Of a stretch of DNA of 64,000 nt, positions 34,236-47,435 are shown piece after piece. The stretch is taken from positions 5,456,001-5,520,000 of the forward strand of contig NW_027331831.1 of assembly GCF_033568475.1 (NCBI RefSeq). The letters run 5' to 3'. The position numbers were made by a program, and so were the translations under genes. Below the pieces are notes generated by a model that saw only the letters and a program-made list of their open reading frames with translations, was not told the origin of the DNA and did no database searches. How positions within the stretch are numbered: position 1 is the stretch's first letter; the number at the start of each line of letters is the position of its first letter. The DNA comes from Henckelia pumila. Its lineage: Eukaryota; Streptophyta; Magnoliopsida; Lamiales; Gesneriaceae.

Positions 34236-37200
34236 CTATCGCCTCCTCATTCCACGGCCACGGCCACGGAAAGCAGCTCCACCACGTCCTCTACCTCCCA
34301 TCGCACTAGCAGCAGCATCTCCCTGCGCACTTTCGGACTGCATTGGAAACAGATGAAATATGAAACATCACATCAATGAATGAACATTCTTCGACGTGTG
34401 AAAATTGTAGCATTTGTATCTTTCCCAAGTGAGTTCAAGAAACCTGGGCAATGAAAACTGATGCATATATATATCATGTGTTATAAACAGCTGGAAGTTG
34501 GAACAAATGAGAACTGGATAGCGGTTCTAGGCGCATATTAGGAAGTGAGAAGATATAACAGTAGCAGACTCAAAGATAAGGACTTGGTCGAAAGTTATGA
34601 AGAATCGCTCATTCACTAGTGTAATCTGGGATTGATGATATTTTGATTTCAAACAAATCACGTCGTCGAAGCAAGATACATGTCAATCTGACAACCAACA
34701 ATACGATTTGGGTCTAGAACTTTGAAGATGATGCTCAAGGAACACCACCACCACCATCTTTGGTCCACCCGACTATGCAAATTAAGAATTTTATCTCATT
34801 TGATGAGGTGGTTTCATGATAGAACCAAGCAACCCAAACCCAACTAGTCAGCTGGGCAACAGAACTATCAGTGATGCACCAGATTTTTTATGCAAAGAAT
34901 GAACTAAAAAGAATAGAATAGGATTAAGACATGAGACACAATCACATTACCTTGGGATTTTTCACAGTCTCGTCAACACTTAAGATCAAGCAAGCTGCTT
35001 CAGTGGCTGCATTTATCGCATTTATCTGCAAAAAAATAGAGGTTGGAAACAAGCGTTAAAATTGTGATGAAGATACCAATAATCAATACCGCTCCACAAA
35101 AGAATATAACAAGATAACCTTCACAACTGCAGGCTCCCACACAAAGTTGGCAAATGAATCAGCAATTCCTCCAGTATTGATGTCCACACCAAATAGTGCA
35201 CCTTCATCTGTTTATAAATCAACATTCAGCAAGATTTGATGCATTTAACATATACTTCAAAAATCAAAATTAAGAAATATCACAAGAATAATATCAATTA
35301 TCTTAAACATGTGCTCCACAGAACAAAAGGCACTTCATTCACCAGACATGACATCATTGACATGACAAGACAAGACAAATACAGAGGGGTGTAGTATTTC
35401 AAATGGGCAAGAGGCAAACCAGATGGTAAGGCGTGTTTTTGTCTCAGTTTGTTCAACACATCTGTCGCATCAAAACCAGCATTATCACACAGTTGGCGTG
35501 GGATGATCTGCAACAACCCAGTAAAACCACAGAATGAGACAGAATAAACTATTCCCAAAGGATGAATGCATGTTAGAAATAATCACTGGATATGAACAGG
35601 TCAAGAGAGACCTTAGCAGTGAGACATTCTTACTTGCCACTGTACTGTAATTATGAGTATTAGAGTCAATCAAGAAGCAACTTAAGAACAGGACAAAACA
35701 CCTTTTGGCACAATTATCCACAAGATGTAAACTTGAACGTATCTAGACAGCTATCCTGCATGTTCTTGGTTCTTTCCATCCACAAAGAAAATTGGAACTA
35801 TTTTTGCATTAAGAATTAAACACAAACTTTTTGCAACGTGTACCTCAAGAGCTTTTGCATAAGAGTTGATAAAGAGCTGGGACTTCCCAGCAATGGTGCG
35901 AGCGTGCTGTCTCAAGTACCGGCTTATCTCCATCTGCAAATATGAGATAAGTTTGAACAATCAACTGGTAAATTAAGCATCTTCAAACACATATTGTGTA
36001 AACAGTGGTATAGAATTCATACATCAATAGCACCACCCCCAGCAACTACGGTTGAGTTTCTCATAGCCCTTCTAACAATCATAATTGCATCATGCAAACT
36101 TCGCTCGGCCTCCTCTATAAACTACAATTATTGAAATATAATGATTAATTACAGCTAAAATCATGACAAACAAGCAATATTATAATACTCGCTGAACCTG
36201 ATCTGCTCCACCACGAAGAACAATTGTAGCAGTCTGACCAGATGGGCATCCACTAAATATGTTGAATCGCTCATTCCCAACTTGCTTCTCCTCAAATACC
36301 TCACAAGATCCCAGAACCTTTCGAACATGAAAACGAACTTAACGGTCAAATAAGGGAAAGAAACATTTCATATCATTAAAAGATAAATTGTAATTCACAG
36401 GCCAAAGTAACATAATCAAATTCAATATCAACTAAGAATATGGTAGTTCATTGGTTAATTTTCAATCATGCGACAAAATACAAGAGAACTACCAGCTACC
36501 TCAGCAATTATGTTGTTCACAGTTGTCTGCACAGTGCCACCAGTGGCCGCAGCAACCCGTTGCAAATCTTCTTCGGTCACACGACCAGCACAAAAAATAT
36601 CGCGATCTGCAAAATACTGCACAAAGAAATCATTGTGATAAGTCTTCCGTATGACTCAATATACACTTTCTAGCAGATCCTTCGTGTAGAAACGTCAAAT
36701 ATATCAAATCAAACACAAAAGTAAATAGAAAATACTCGCCATGACACTAGTGTATTAGTTACACAGATTATCACATTAATAGTAACAGGGACTCAGAAAA
36801 CATACATCGCAACAGAAAACTTATACTCCAGTATTTTTTCCATAAATTTTGAACAAATAGATATACACAAGTTTGGCTCATCCATTCAAACAAGACATTT
36901 AGCCAGTGACAACACAACTTGAACTTTTGAGTTTCCGTTTGCAGGTAGACTAAGAGGGAAGAACATAAACAAATACCTGTGTCGCCAGATCACCAATAGC
37001 AAGCCTTGACAAAACAATTTTGGCTCCGCTATCCACACAATTATCCAATTTGTTATAAATGATATTCCATTCCGCATCTACAATTGACTGATACTGTAAT
37101 GGATCTGACAACCTGTGACAAAGAAAGCTTGGCCAGCTTCTCTTTTGGACAACAGCCATTATAAGAGGTAGAATAAGTTGAAAGATGCAAAATATCCAAA

Positions 37201-40200
37201 CCTTATCTCTGCATTTTCTTTCTCTGATTTTAGCTCCAGTTCTATGTTTAACAAAAGTATCTTGGGATTCAAAAATTTCTTTGGTTGCTGCTCAAAACCA
37301 GCATATGAGAATGTCTTTTTGAAGGCAACGCCATTCACAAGAAAAGAATCTCTCATGGTACCTCCAGGAACCTATGGAACAAAATTGAGCGATAAGATCA
37401 ATGATTAGGGGTAAGAGAGAATAGAATTGTAAAATTATTCATGTTATCAATGGAAAATGCTGTTTGTTCTTTAGTCCTTATTGCCTGTAGCAGACGACTA
37501 AATAAATTCTTTCATAACTTGACTATAAAGGCAATCAAACTGTTGATCTATAAATCCTCCTATTTATATATATAATAATATATTAAAAAAAAGATAGGCA
37601 TCAAAGTAATTCTTGAAATGTTAAAAATTGTTTAGACCATCTCCATGAGTTAAACTAATGGAAAAAGTTTTCCAACATGGTATCAAACGTGGTTTCCACC
37701 TCAAGGGAGATTTGTTACCTAATGCCCAACCAACTTGTACTTGTATGCCTTGGACACTGATTTTGAGCATATATTCCTTGAACCCTGAACTACACGTGTG
37801 GGGGTGTGTTATGTATGAATTATTGTTTGGACCACCCTTCTCGTGTTTGAACTTTTTGGTATCATGGTTTCAACATAAATCCTCTCGTGCAACATTGTTA
37901 ATAATAAATCGAAAAACCAAACATGCTGAGGAAAAGGAGATCATAGACTCAGTACAACATAAAGATTCACCTAATTGATAAGCACCACTGAACATGCAAA
38001 AGAAAGATTGACAATTTAAGGTCGAATACAGGATTTATTTACCTTCTTAATTCCTATCATACTGAGCCTGTCATCATTTCCAATGGAAATGACAGCATCC
38101 ACCACCATGGATGCAAAAAACTCCTTTTCACCTCCAATAAGCTTAGAAGATAGCGTTGTAGCAGCACATTTAGCCAGTAAACTTTTCTTTTCTATTAAAC
38201 TTTTCCCTTCTATACTAAAAGCCAATTCTTTTATCTTCTCAATGGCCTATTGAAGTCCACAAACCACAAACAATCAAGCCTTAAACCTACCCCCAAATCA
38301 AACAGATGGAAAGCAAATTCCAAAAGCTTACCAAAATGCAAGCTGTGCGGTAACTCCGAATAAGGTTTTGAGGATGAACTCCATCTTCGACAAATGGCTT
38401 TGCTTCCTTCATGAATTCTCCAGCAAGTAAAACTACAGTCGTGGTTCCGTCACCAACCTGCAAAACATCAATCAAGTGAGCAACAGTTATTTAGGGCAAA
38501 AGGCAATATACAAAATTTATTATGGAGAACATCGTGTACTAGTTCAGACATATGCGAAGTTTCACATCATTTAATGTTGTTAGCTATTTTCAAAAAAAAA
38601 ACATTGTTAGCCACGCGGAGGACGGATTGAAACAATCTGATTAATAAGATTTAGGACATTTACACAATTCTCCCACCAAAAGTATGCAAACCAACACCCA
38701 TAAAATTAATGTGGCGTAAATCTCTTTTTAACTTTTTCAAAAAGGAAGAAAGAAGCTCATAGCTAACTTAAACGGAGATGAGATGATAAGATTGAATTGG
38801 ATTTAAGCAATTCAAGATCACCAACACATACAATGTAAAAAACTGTACAGAATTAGTATAGCACCCCATTTATAGAGTCAACACAATTAATAACCTATTT
38901 CAATAAGCTATCAACGCGCGAAGCTATCTCCATTGTAATTCATTTAAGGTTTGTTTTATCCAAAAGGATAGCAACGAAATAATTCCTCATATCAAATCAA
39001 GTTAATCTTAAATTCTTAATCATTTACCCTAATGAATGGCGTAATTGATGTCACAATCATTCCATGATACAATTTCAGTAAGGGTAAAAATTGGAAAACC
39101 GAACTCCGAATTTGCAAAAAAACATGCCTCGGAATCTTGAGACTTGGCAATATCTACAAGAATCTTTGCAGCAGGATGTACAATGTCAAGAAGCTTCATT
39201 ATAGTGGCACCATCATTTGAAATTGTGGTGTTTCCCTTCTCATCATGGATCAACTTGTCCATGCCTCTTGGACCAAGAGTGGTCCTCACAACATCAGCAA
39301 CACCCATGCAAGCATTTATGTTGCTTATTAACTGAGGCTTCCCCTGAGATGTATCAGTCCCTTCCTTCAGCAGTATGATCTGAGGTTGCTGTTGTTTATG
39401 GCCAACATAACAAAATAAGGTTGAGTGTGAAGAAACAAACAGATTAAATTATGAATTGATAAAAAAAAATGGCATTCTAATAAAAATATAAAAAAAAACA
39501 TAGTTGATTGGATGAATTCAATTACAGAAAAGTGGTGAGAAAACGAGCAGGAAATAGCAATAATCACCCTTTCGGAATGCTGTGAACCATAAGTAATGGA
39601 TGCCAAAAACATTGTGCATATGTGGTAAACATGAATAGTAAAAATAATGTGTTTGTTGTAAACATCCAAATAAATATATGCAGATTAATCATGAATTCCT
39701 TTCAGATTTGATGTATGGCAGAACTAAGACAATTCACTTACAAGTACAACTTCACCAAATATTTAAAAAAAGGAGCGCTGAACCATGCCTAAATAAGAAC
39801 ACATTGGAAATAGAGCCAGATAAGAAGAAGAAAACATCAACTTCCAAAACACCGCCGTTTAAACATGTTATCATGTCGTTGTGGAAAATCATCTTAAAAT
39901 GCAAATGATATGTTAAGTAATTGGATGAAGGGACCATTTAAAACAAGAAACGTTCAGAATACACAAATTGAGCTACAGAGCGAACGATTACTCTGATATT
40001 TCTCCACTTACTTAAAATGCAGATTCACCGTTTCAAGAAACATGCAGAAGCAATTGCTAGAAGTTCTTTTATAAGTTCACCAAATGAATCGCTGCCTCGG
40101 CGAAAAATAACCCATGGACCATAACCATTACTCCACAAAACCATACTTCGGAGTTAGGAAGCAAGATAAAAGCATCACATGAGTATTAATAAAGTGCAAT

Positions 40201-40527
40201 GCATCAATTTCAAGTATTAAAACTAATACAATCAATCATTTCACTTTGTTCCCGAGCTCACAATGTATCAGAATAGAAAACGAAGATCTTTAAGCTAAAT
40301 ACTCATGCGATTAAAAACAAAGCTAGAAACACAGAAGAAGTTAGGTAAAGCAAGCATTATTCGAAAAACAACAACCCAGCTCAGAAGTTGAAATCAATGA
40401 AAGGTAGAAAACTTTTCAAAACCATCAATAATGATATTTGAATACGACGTTAATCGACACGAGAGAACATTTGGCTCCCTGAACACGGACGAATCTTCGA
40501 AATCGAGCTTACCAGCATGGCTGACAT
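34236..40527 (-). CDS. CCT7: T-complex protein 1 subunit eta (cytosolic chaperonin CCT7), complete
   Basis: Subunit of the cytosolic group II chaperonin TRiC/CCT, which folds actin, tubulin and other substrates by ATP cycles. Exons (right to left): 40513-40527, 39128-39388, 38332-38457, 38043-38246, 37202-37371, 36977-37112, 36500-36616, 36198-36317, 36023-36121, 35844-35933, 35420-35507, 35119-35207, 34951-35025, 34236-34337. Every junction is in phase, giving 563 residues, close to the usual plant length. Landmarks: [66 protein letters not shown] (ATP site); [33 protein letters not shown]; and a Gly/Arg-rich tail GGRGRGG to GMRRR. The start codon is in a 15-nt coding exon, supported by the conserved MxAMLQPQ join. 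The second intron uses a GC donor. It lies in tandem with, and upstream of, the CCR4-6 gene. Confidence 0.96.
37372..38042 (-). other. CCT7 intron with possible transposon relic
   Basis: The intron spans a 106-codon plus-strand frame (37658-37978) that begins near CATGGTATCAAACGTGG. The TGGTATCA word is reminiscent of retrotransposon primer sites, but no LTR or protein motif supports it. Confidence 0.25.
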
Positions 40528-40593
40528 GGTCAGATGCGAGTTTCTGCGGGAATGGATGGAGGTTTGAGTTCTCACTGTTCGTGATGATGTTAC

Positions 40594-40604
40594 TAGGGTT
40601 TATA
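40594..40604 (-). promoter_or_regulatory. Overlapping TATA and telo-box in CCT7 promoter
   Basis: The minus strand reads TATAAACCCTA. TATAAA (40599-40604) overlaps AAACCCTA (40594-40601), about 70 bp upstream of the ATG. Telo-boxes (AAACCCTA) are common in plant promoters of translation and protein-folding genes active in dividing cells. The role here is inferred from position. Confidence 0.55.
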
Positions 40605-40929
40605 AACAACAAAATAATTTTATTTTAGTTATTATATTCAAAAATATTATGTCTTTCTTTTTACCGGCGTATTTGCACACGTTCATTGTGTGTGACGAAA
40701 AAAATGATTTTTTATTAAAATTAATTTCGAAAAAAAATATAACAAATTTATGAGAATAAAAAATAAATATTTTTTGAGTTAAAATATTATCATAAGGAGT
40801 AGTTAAAAATAATGTATTATATTAGTTATTTCTCACTCTTTTTTTCCAAATAATTTGAAATTTCAAAATCAGGGTGTCATACCAAGAGACTATATAGTTT
40901 TTCTAAAGCCTTCTTGCTTAATAAATAGA
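40605..40929. other. AT-rich upstream flank of CCT7, partly Helitron-like
   Basis: AT-rich. The minus strand from 40929 reads TCTATTTATTAAGCAAG and then GTCTCTTGGTATGACACC, similar to the start of the Helitron beside it. A second, older Helitron 5' end directly abutting is possible. Its 3' end was not found; a hairpin-like CACACACAATGAACGTGTG lies near 40660-40685 without a CTRR end. Confidence 0.35.
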
Positions 40930-41222
40930 CTAGCCACTTTGTTGCACGCACTGCGTGCTAATAATCTATTTTTATAATAAATTTATACTTCAATTAAAAT
41001 TGCCAAATAAAATTATTATACATTAAATACAAAACTTGGTGAGAAAATAAAAAAATAGTTAATTAAAAAAAGAAAAAAAATCATAGTTGAGAGAAAAAAT
41101 GAGATAGCGGAAGAGAGCGGTTGTGTGTGTATGTGTATTTTTTTTCAATTTATGTATTATTTTAATGATGGGCACACCAAGAGACCACACTAAAGGGCTC
41201 TTACATAATATATAGGAATAGA
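40930..41222 (-). mobile_element. Non-autonomous Helitron, 293 bp
   Basis: The minus strand starts A|TCTATTCCTATATATTATG at 41222 and ends GCACGCAGTGCGTGC (6-bp stem hairpin), AACAAAGTGG, CTAG|T at 40930. TC start, hairpin about 10 nt before CTRR and insertion between A and T are the diagnostic Helitron features. No RepHel is encoded. Confidence 0.65.
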
Positions 41223-41353
41223 TATAGATAAAAATATATAATGTGAGTGCAGAAATCAAATCCTATCTACACAACTACAATCCTTGGACAGAACATGTAC
41301 ATATATCGTAAAGGGGTTTAAAAGTTCAAAAAATATATACATGCATTATAACA

Positions 41354-41400
41354 ACTAGTAACTGAGACACGCCCGATGTGTGCGCGACGTGATACATAAA
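41354..41400 (-). mobile_element. Second Helitron 3' terminus
   Basis: The minus strand reads GCGCACACATCGGGCGTGTC, then TCAGTTA, then CTAG|T ending at 41354. This has the layout of a Helitron 3' hairpin and terminus. The matching 5' start to the right was not identified. Confidence 0.45.
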
Positions 41401-41535
41401 TATTTATGTATAGGTATGAGAGCAACTATCTCCACATAATTCGGAATGAAATTAAGTGAATTGAAAAGGGGGATAAAAAAAAATTAGAAATTGAAAATGA
41501 TAGAAAAAACATGGGTGAGTGTGAGTGGGGTGGGC

Positions 41536-41553
41536 GGGGGGGGGGGGGGGGGG
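41536..41553 (+). repeat. G18 homopolymer
   Basis: Run of 18 G at 41536-41553, preceded by GGGTGGGC. Long poly-G runs are unusual in plant DNA, can form G-quadruplexes and are also prone to sequencing error. Confidence 0.9.
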
Positions 41554-41991
41554 ATTGGATTAAAAAGAATCATACCAAGACATCATTCAGTTTTTATGTG
41601 GTGCTTAAACTTAATAAAAAGTAATAGATATTTGAGAAAAAGAATTTGCATTCTTAGTAATGTAATTTATAGTTTTTTATTTTATTTTTTGTCCTCTTAT
41701 GATAGATTTTTAAGTTGTGTATTGTTTTAATTTTTTGTAATTTTACTTTTGTGCTTTTTTTTTTCTATTTTTTGTTGTTTCGATCAAAAAATAAAAAAGA
41801 AAAAAATTAAATACAAAAGTTGCAAAATTAAAAATGATAATTTATCGTAACAATGTTAAAATAAAAAAATTAGTTTAAGTTATGTGTAAAAATATAAATC
41901 TATTGTTAATATGATGAGAATAAATTTCCCAGTTGATAGAGTTATAATAATATATAATTATAATAAGGGAATTGATATTTACATTGTGTTT
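41554..41991. other. AT-rich spacer, nothing recognised
   Basis: Very AT-rich. Small open frames occur by composition only. Confidence 0.4.
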
Positions 41992-41996
41992 GGAAT

Positions 41997-42397
41997 CACG
42001 GATTTACATGGGATTTTGAATTGAAAATACCATTTTAGTGTTTGAAAAAATGGAATTGATATTTGATGAAATTTTATGGGATTTCATTTAATTAAGTGAA
42101 ATCCTTATAAAACTGGTCGGATTTCATGGGATTTCATTAGATTTGGGTTTATAAAAATAATTAAATTATTTTTAATAATAAATATTTATACGTTAGTTAT
42201 AAATTTTAAGTTTTTTTTCAAAAAAATTTTACAAAATATCATTTATATAAAATTTATATTATCAAAGCCCAAAATATATTTTAACATTCTACCAAACACC
42301 AAAATGGAATTCCAATTCCATGTATTTAAAATCCAATTTCAATTCCAAAACCAAATCCAAATCCAAATCCAAATTCTATTTTTTAAGCATCCAAACA
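41997..42397. mobile_element. MITE with 5-bp flanking repeat CATTG
   Basis: Ends TGTTTGGAATCA and ...GCATCCAAACA form inverted repeats, flanked by CATTG on both sides (41992-41996, 42398-42402). The interior holds ATGGGATTTCAT-type words and, near the right end, AAATCCAAATCCAAATCC. No coding capacity. Confidence 0.65.
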
Positions 42398-42648
42398 CAT
42401 TGTTACACTTCATTTTTTGTTATCTACACTCCACTTCATGTGTAAAATATATGTTCAATTTACTCACAAGTAGAGTGCAAATAAACAAAATGGAGCATAA
42501 ATATCAACTCCCTTATAACAATTGCATGAATTTATCATTGCATAGGAACAATAAAATTTGAAATAACATTTAAAAAAATAATAACTCAAGCCTTTAATTT
42601 GATATAATAGCTTCCACTATATATCATTTTCGTATATTAGTGCATGGA

Positions 42649-44751
42649 TAGGGCTGGAAATAAATACCAAAAACTCCGGTATACCGCATTTACCGTACCG
42701 TAATATATCGTAAATACCAAATTTAACGGTATACCGAAATTTTTTGGTATACCGAAATATCGAAAAAATCATTTATATTAAAAATTATTATTATTATTTT
42801 ATATTGGACTCAATCAATGTTTCAATTTTAGTTTTTGTGTTGGGCCATTTAAACAAAATCAATTGTAATATGGGCTCAAACATAGCAGATATCTCTTCAA
42901 CTTCGTCGTTTCTTCTCATTCTTCTCGCACTATGATTTCTATGCGGTAAATGGATTGGTCGACTTTTATATTTTGCTAGAAAAGGTAGCAGCTTCATATT
43001 TTTTGTTATTTTTTTATGAGAAGGAGTTGTGTGCATCGTAATGTTTCATTTTTTAAATTTCTTTTGTTATGTTCTCATGTTTTTTTAACAGCTAGTTGTT
43101 CAAGCAAAGAGCAACGGAGGAGTCTGGCTTTTTAACTTTGTTTTGATTCAAAGGAAGAATATTTTGTGATATAGTTGGGACATTCTGTTTGCTTTTGAAG
43201 GTAGATTAATTCTCATTATTGTTCAATATATGTACATTAATTCTCATTTGCCTTTCCTACTAGATTTTAGTTGACAAAAAACTCACTCCTCCCATTAAAT
43301 AGCATTCTTCCAAAACAATGAAACTTCCTTTTTCCAGATACATATTCCCACCGAGAATCCAACTCTTAGAAATAAATTTTGCTTTTCCAAAATCTTGCAA
43401 GCCCATAAAGCCACACGTTGGAGGGGCTGCTGTATGACTTCCATTTTGTATCGATGCTGATCATATATATATGTGTATATATATGTCTGTATGTATATAT
43501 ATACTTCCATTTTGTTTAGTTATTTTAATTATAATATTTGTAACTAAGGTTTTTTTTAAAAAAATTATGCAGGTCCTTTGAGATGGATTTTTTTATTAAA
43601 AAAAAATTACACCTCGTAAGAATATGTTAATGTTTACTTATTAAATTCTAATATTTGTAACTAAATTTTTGTTTCTAACTTTTGTAGGTCTTTTGAGATG
43701 TTGAAGTTTACAAAACAAATATGCAAGAGATAACATTATTTTTTGCAATTAACCTAAATTTTTTTAGATTAACCACTTATGATATATTTGATGTGCACGT
43801 TTGTTTTGAGAATATCCTGCTTATCTTGTAAAATTTCTGCTTGTTAGATGGCTCTTTTGAGAATTATATATTATAAAGCTCTATTATTATGGTTGTATTG
43901 TTTAGTAATTTTGTGGATAGTTTATTCTTTTTGCTTCTTGCCCTCTTCCGTGTTTCAGTCTCTTATGACCTTCTCTTTCGAGAGAGTTTTAAGTTTTTTA
44001 TTTGTAACAAAAGTTGGCAGGGGCAGGGCATGAATCATCTAAGGATTTGAGTTGCTTAAATCTAGATCCAAGTAACTCCATGCTAGTATTCAAGAACAAT
44101 GTTTACATCGGTAAAAAGAAGAGGTTGATGATGTTGGAAATAGTATGACAAACATGCTTGAGGTAGTTGTGACATTGAAGATTGTGCAGAAACTTTACAA
44201 AGGTATGCAGTCTACAAATAATATTTGGAGGATATGTTTGTTTGCAAATAGTTGAGGTTTAGTGGTCTAGCCATTTTTATAGCCTTTTGCATGCATCAGT
44301 AGAATCATCTTAATGGTCTGATCATTTTTAATGCCTTTTGTTTTTAGAGTAATCTGTTTGCATCAGTGGAATCTTTAAGCTCAAACCATGATTCGAGTGG
44401 TTTGTTCAAAACTGTATCGGTTTTGTTATGATTTATTTAAAAACTTTCCAAATACATTTACTGATTTTCTTGGAAATAACATGAAACCTTGTTGATCAGA
44501 TAGTGCCTTGCAAGAAAATGTTCATTTATATATAATAATTTCGGTATGAACAATATATTACCGTTAACGTACCGAAATTGCAGTATGGTATCGGTATGAA
44601 ATTTATATCATACCGAACAATCGGTATACCGACGTTTCGGTATTCCGAATATTCGGTACGGTATCGGTATCATATTTTTTAATACCGAATATTTTGGTAC
44701 GGTATACGATATTTGGTAAAAATCTCGGTATACCATACCGACCCAGCCCTA
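42649..44751. mobile_element. Non-autonomous hAT element, 2.1 kb, perfect target duplication
   Basis: Termini TAGGGCTGG and CCAGCCCTA are perfect inverted repeats. TGCATGGA flanks both sides (42641-42648, 44752-44759), a perfect 8-bp hAT duplication. Subterminal regions carry dense CGGTATACCG/GGTATACC repeats on both sides, the usual hAT transposase binding arrays. The ~1.7-kb interior encodes no recognisable transposase; short frames there are not convincing. Undecayed duplication and termini suggest fairly recent insertion. Confidence 0.92.
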
Positions 44752-44759
44752 TGCATGGA

Positions 44760-45655
44760 GAAGACGAAAAAAGTTATGATATGATGTCGTAATGGTAGTA
44801 TCAGTGCATGGAAAAGGCGGAAAGGGTGATGATATGTCTTGACATATATATAACTATTGACATTATCAATATATGTGAGGTCCCCTATTTTTTAGTGGAC
44901 TATGCATATATTGATGAATAATCACCCTTAGATCTATCATGGAGGTAGTGCCCTTATAGGTAGCATGAAATATTCCATGATATGTTGTCGTGATTGCAGT
45001 ATCATACTATCATTACAATATATTCCATGATTCAATTTTAATTAAAGGTAGATGAGATCCTAGCATATCAGTAATACTCAAATCATGCATCCAACGGTTC
45101 GTATTTTTACACATAGGCGTAAATAATTAGATATTGTTGACGTGACAAATCATGAGACATTAGATCTATCATTGGGGTATTACACATATGCTAGGTTGAA
45201 ATCTACCTTAAATTTAGTTATATGGAGACTATAAAAAGATATAGATCCAAATATTAAAATCAATTTTGAACATTTAGATTTAGTATAACCCAATCAAAAA
45301 AAATCAAGAGGGACAAATTTATTATCTTACTGGATGTTTGCATGATCTTTAATTTGAGATAATAACATCAATATCGTGTATCAATGTATGGAAAATGCGG
45401 GAAGGGTGATAATTATGCTAACGTGATGGTAATTTCATCAAACTATGTCCAATATTTCTATCAATTTTGAACATTGGATTTGGGAATTTGGAGTACTACT
45501 TTTGTGCTTGGTGAACTCAATCGAAAAAGGTAAAGAGTGACAATTATATTTTATTATTAGATGTATATTTTATGTTACACTTGGATGACATTTTTTATGA
45601 TAATAAAATAAATGAAATATAATTAAATTTCAAGGATATTTGTGCGATTTATAAT
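44760..45655. other. AT-rich spacer with diverged repeats
   Basis: Related words such as GTGCATGGAAAAGGCGGAAA (about 44804) and AATGTATGGAAAATGCGGGA (about 45383), each followed by GGGTGATRAT, point to an old duplicated sequence. No gene or element boundary seen. Confidence 0.4.
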
Positions 45656-47435
45656 TGTAGTAAACTAGTATCCGTTTTAACTAGTTAAGAGACTAGGCGT
45701 GTTAGAATTGTTAAAACATGATCGATGAATCTTAATTTGAGTAAATTTAGTAGAAAATCAGATTCAGGACATCCGGAAAAGATCCGGAAGGTTCCAAGGA
45801 CTCGAGTAGTTGGAAGAAGCATTGTAGTTCGGAAGTAAAGGGTGGGTTCGGAAGCTTCGAACCCACGATCAGAAGTTCCGAAGTCATGTAGTCATACAGA
45901 GTATGAGTTTTGATTGGGTGATTGGACAGGTGATAGTTTGGAAGGTCCGAACTATGTGGGCAACAATGTGTTGTCCAATCAAGAACACGTGTTTGGCGGA
46001 CAGTGATCGTAAGGGCGATCGGAAGCTCCAAAAAGCGCTCGGAACGTTCGAACTGGTGATCGAAAGGTCAGATATTTGCCTATAAACAGAGGCGAGATTT
46101 TCTTATAGTTAGTGCGTGTTTTAGGTGTGGGTTTCGAGACAATGTATATTTCTTAGTGATTTAGTCATCTTCTCGAGGGTCGGGCGATAACGAGGTGCTA
46201 CGGGGCATGTAGCAGATCTGTGCTTGGGTCAGAGTCTTTGACATCAGCAGGCTGGCGACGAACGCAGGTATAAGCTTGGACTCTCAGTAGCTATTGAGAG
46301 TAACTGTTAGTCTAGTTAAGACTTTTAAATTAGTATTGGTGATGTGGTGTAATCTTGCCTTGTAAGCTTGGACTGTAGACAGTTGTTCACCTAGACCAGT
46401 AGTTGAGGTACGTACGTACTGAATTAGATAGTCAATGAGTATGCATATATTTATGTGTTGCATTATTATTAGAGCTGTCAAAGTGGTTTGAGCTCGTTGG
46501 GTTGGCCCGCCCCGCCAAGTAGTGGGTTGTGGTGGGCTTGCAGGCCAACCCACCTCAACCTGCCAAATATAATTAAAAATTGGCGGGTCGGCCCGTCCCG
46601 CACCGCCAAATAGGCGGGTTGAGTTGGTAATTTATCAACCCGCCTAAATGGTGAGCCGCCTCGCCAACTTGCGGGTTTCGGTGGGTTGCGGGTTGGCCCG
46701 CCCTGCCGGTCCATTTTGACAGCTCTAATTATTATGTGTTGCGTTACTATCTGACATGAAATGCATGATATTATTGTTCATGAATTATATGCGGCATTGA
46801 CATATCATGTTAAGCCTATGTATTCTTTCGAGATAGCTTGTTGTTTCTATGGCCGCCCAGTCCTAGGATTTATTTGTACGATCGGGTACCGTGTGACACC
46901 TACTGTATCAACGAAACAACGTGTGCGGTTTTACCCAGGACGGTGATATTCCAAGATTGGAGTTCAGTATGTGTGTCATCCACTGTATCTTCGGAGCAGC
47001 GTGTGCATTCTACGAGCGACTGTGTTCTCAGCACGATGTTCCAGATCTTGATCCCAGTGTACAAGAGCATTCATTATTTCATGTTGCATGCATTATATAG
47101 ACTTATGTTCTCGTACTTTGCGTTCTGGGTGTTAGCGCTCACGTCCCTGCTTTTATCTATGACACCTCATTCGATGGGACATGTTTGTAAGTGGATCAGG
47201 ATCGAGTTCAGTGGTTGATCAATGATCAGGGCTTGGTAGCAATGGATCACCAGAGGTTTATAGTTTTAGATTTTATGTCGGGTATTGATTAGGTTCCGGT
47301 GATTTACCGATTGTATTTTGCCATGTTGTTAGATGGTTTACGCTTTCCGCAGTTTCTCTCATTTTTGTTGTTGTTTAAGTTTTAAATTGCATGCGTAATA
47401 ATTATTTAGTATGCGATTCCGGAACGGATCGCTAC

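Noticed and set aside
37658-37978. 106-codon plus-strand ORF
   Set aside because: It lies within a CCT7 intron on the opposite strand and has no recognised motif; only a faint retroelement primer-site resemblance.
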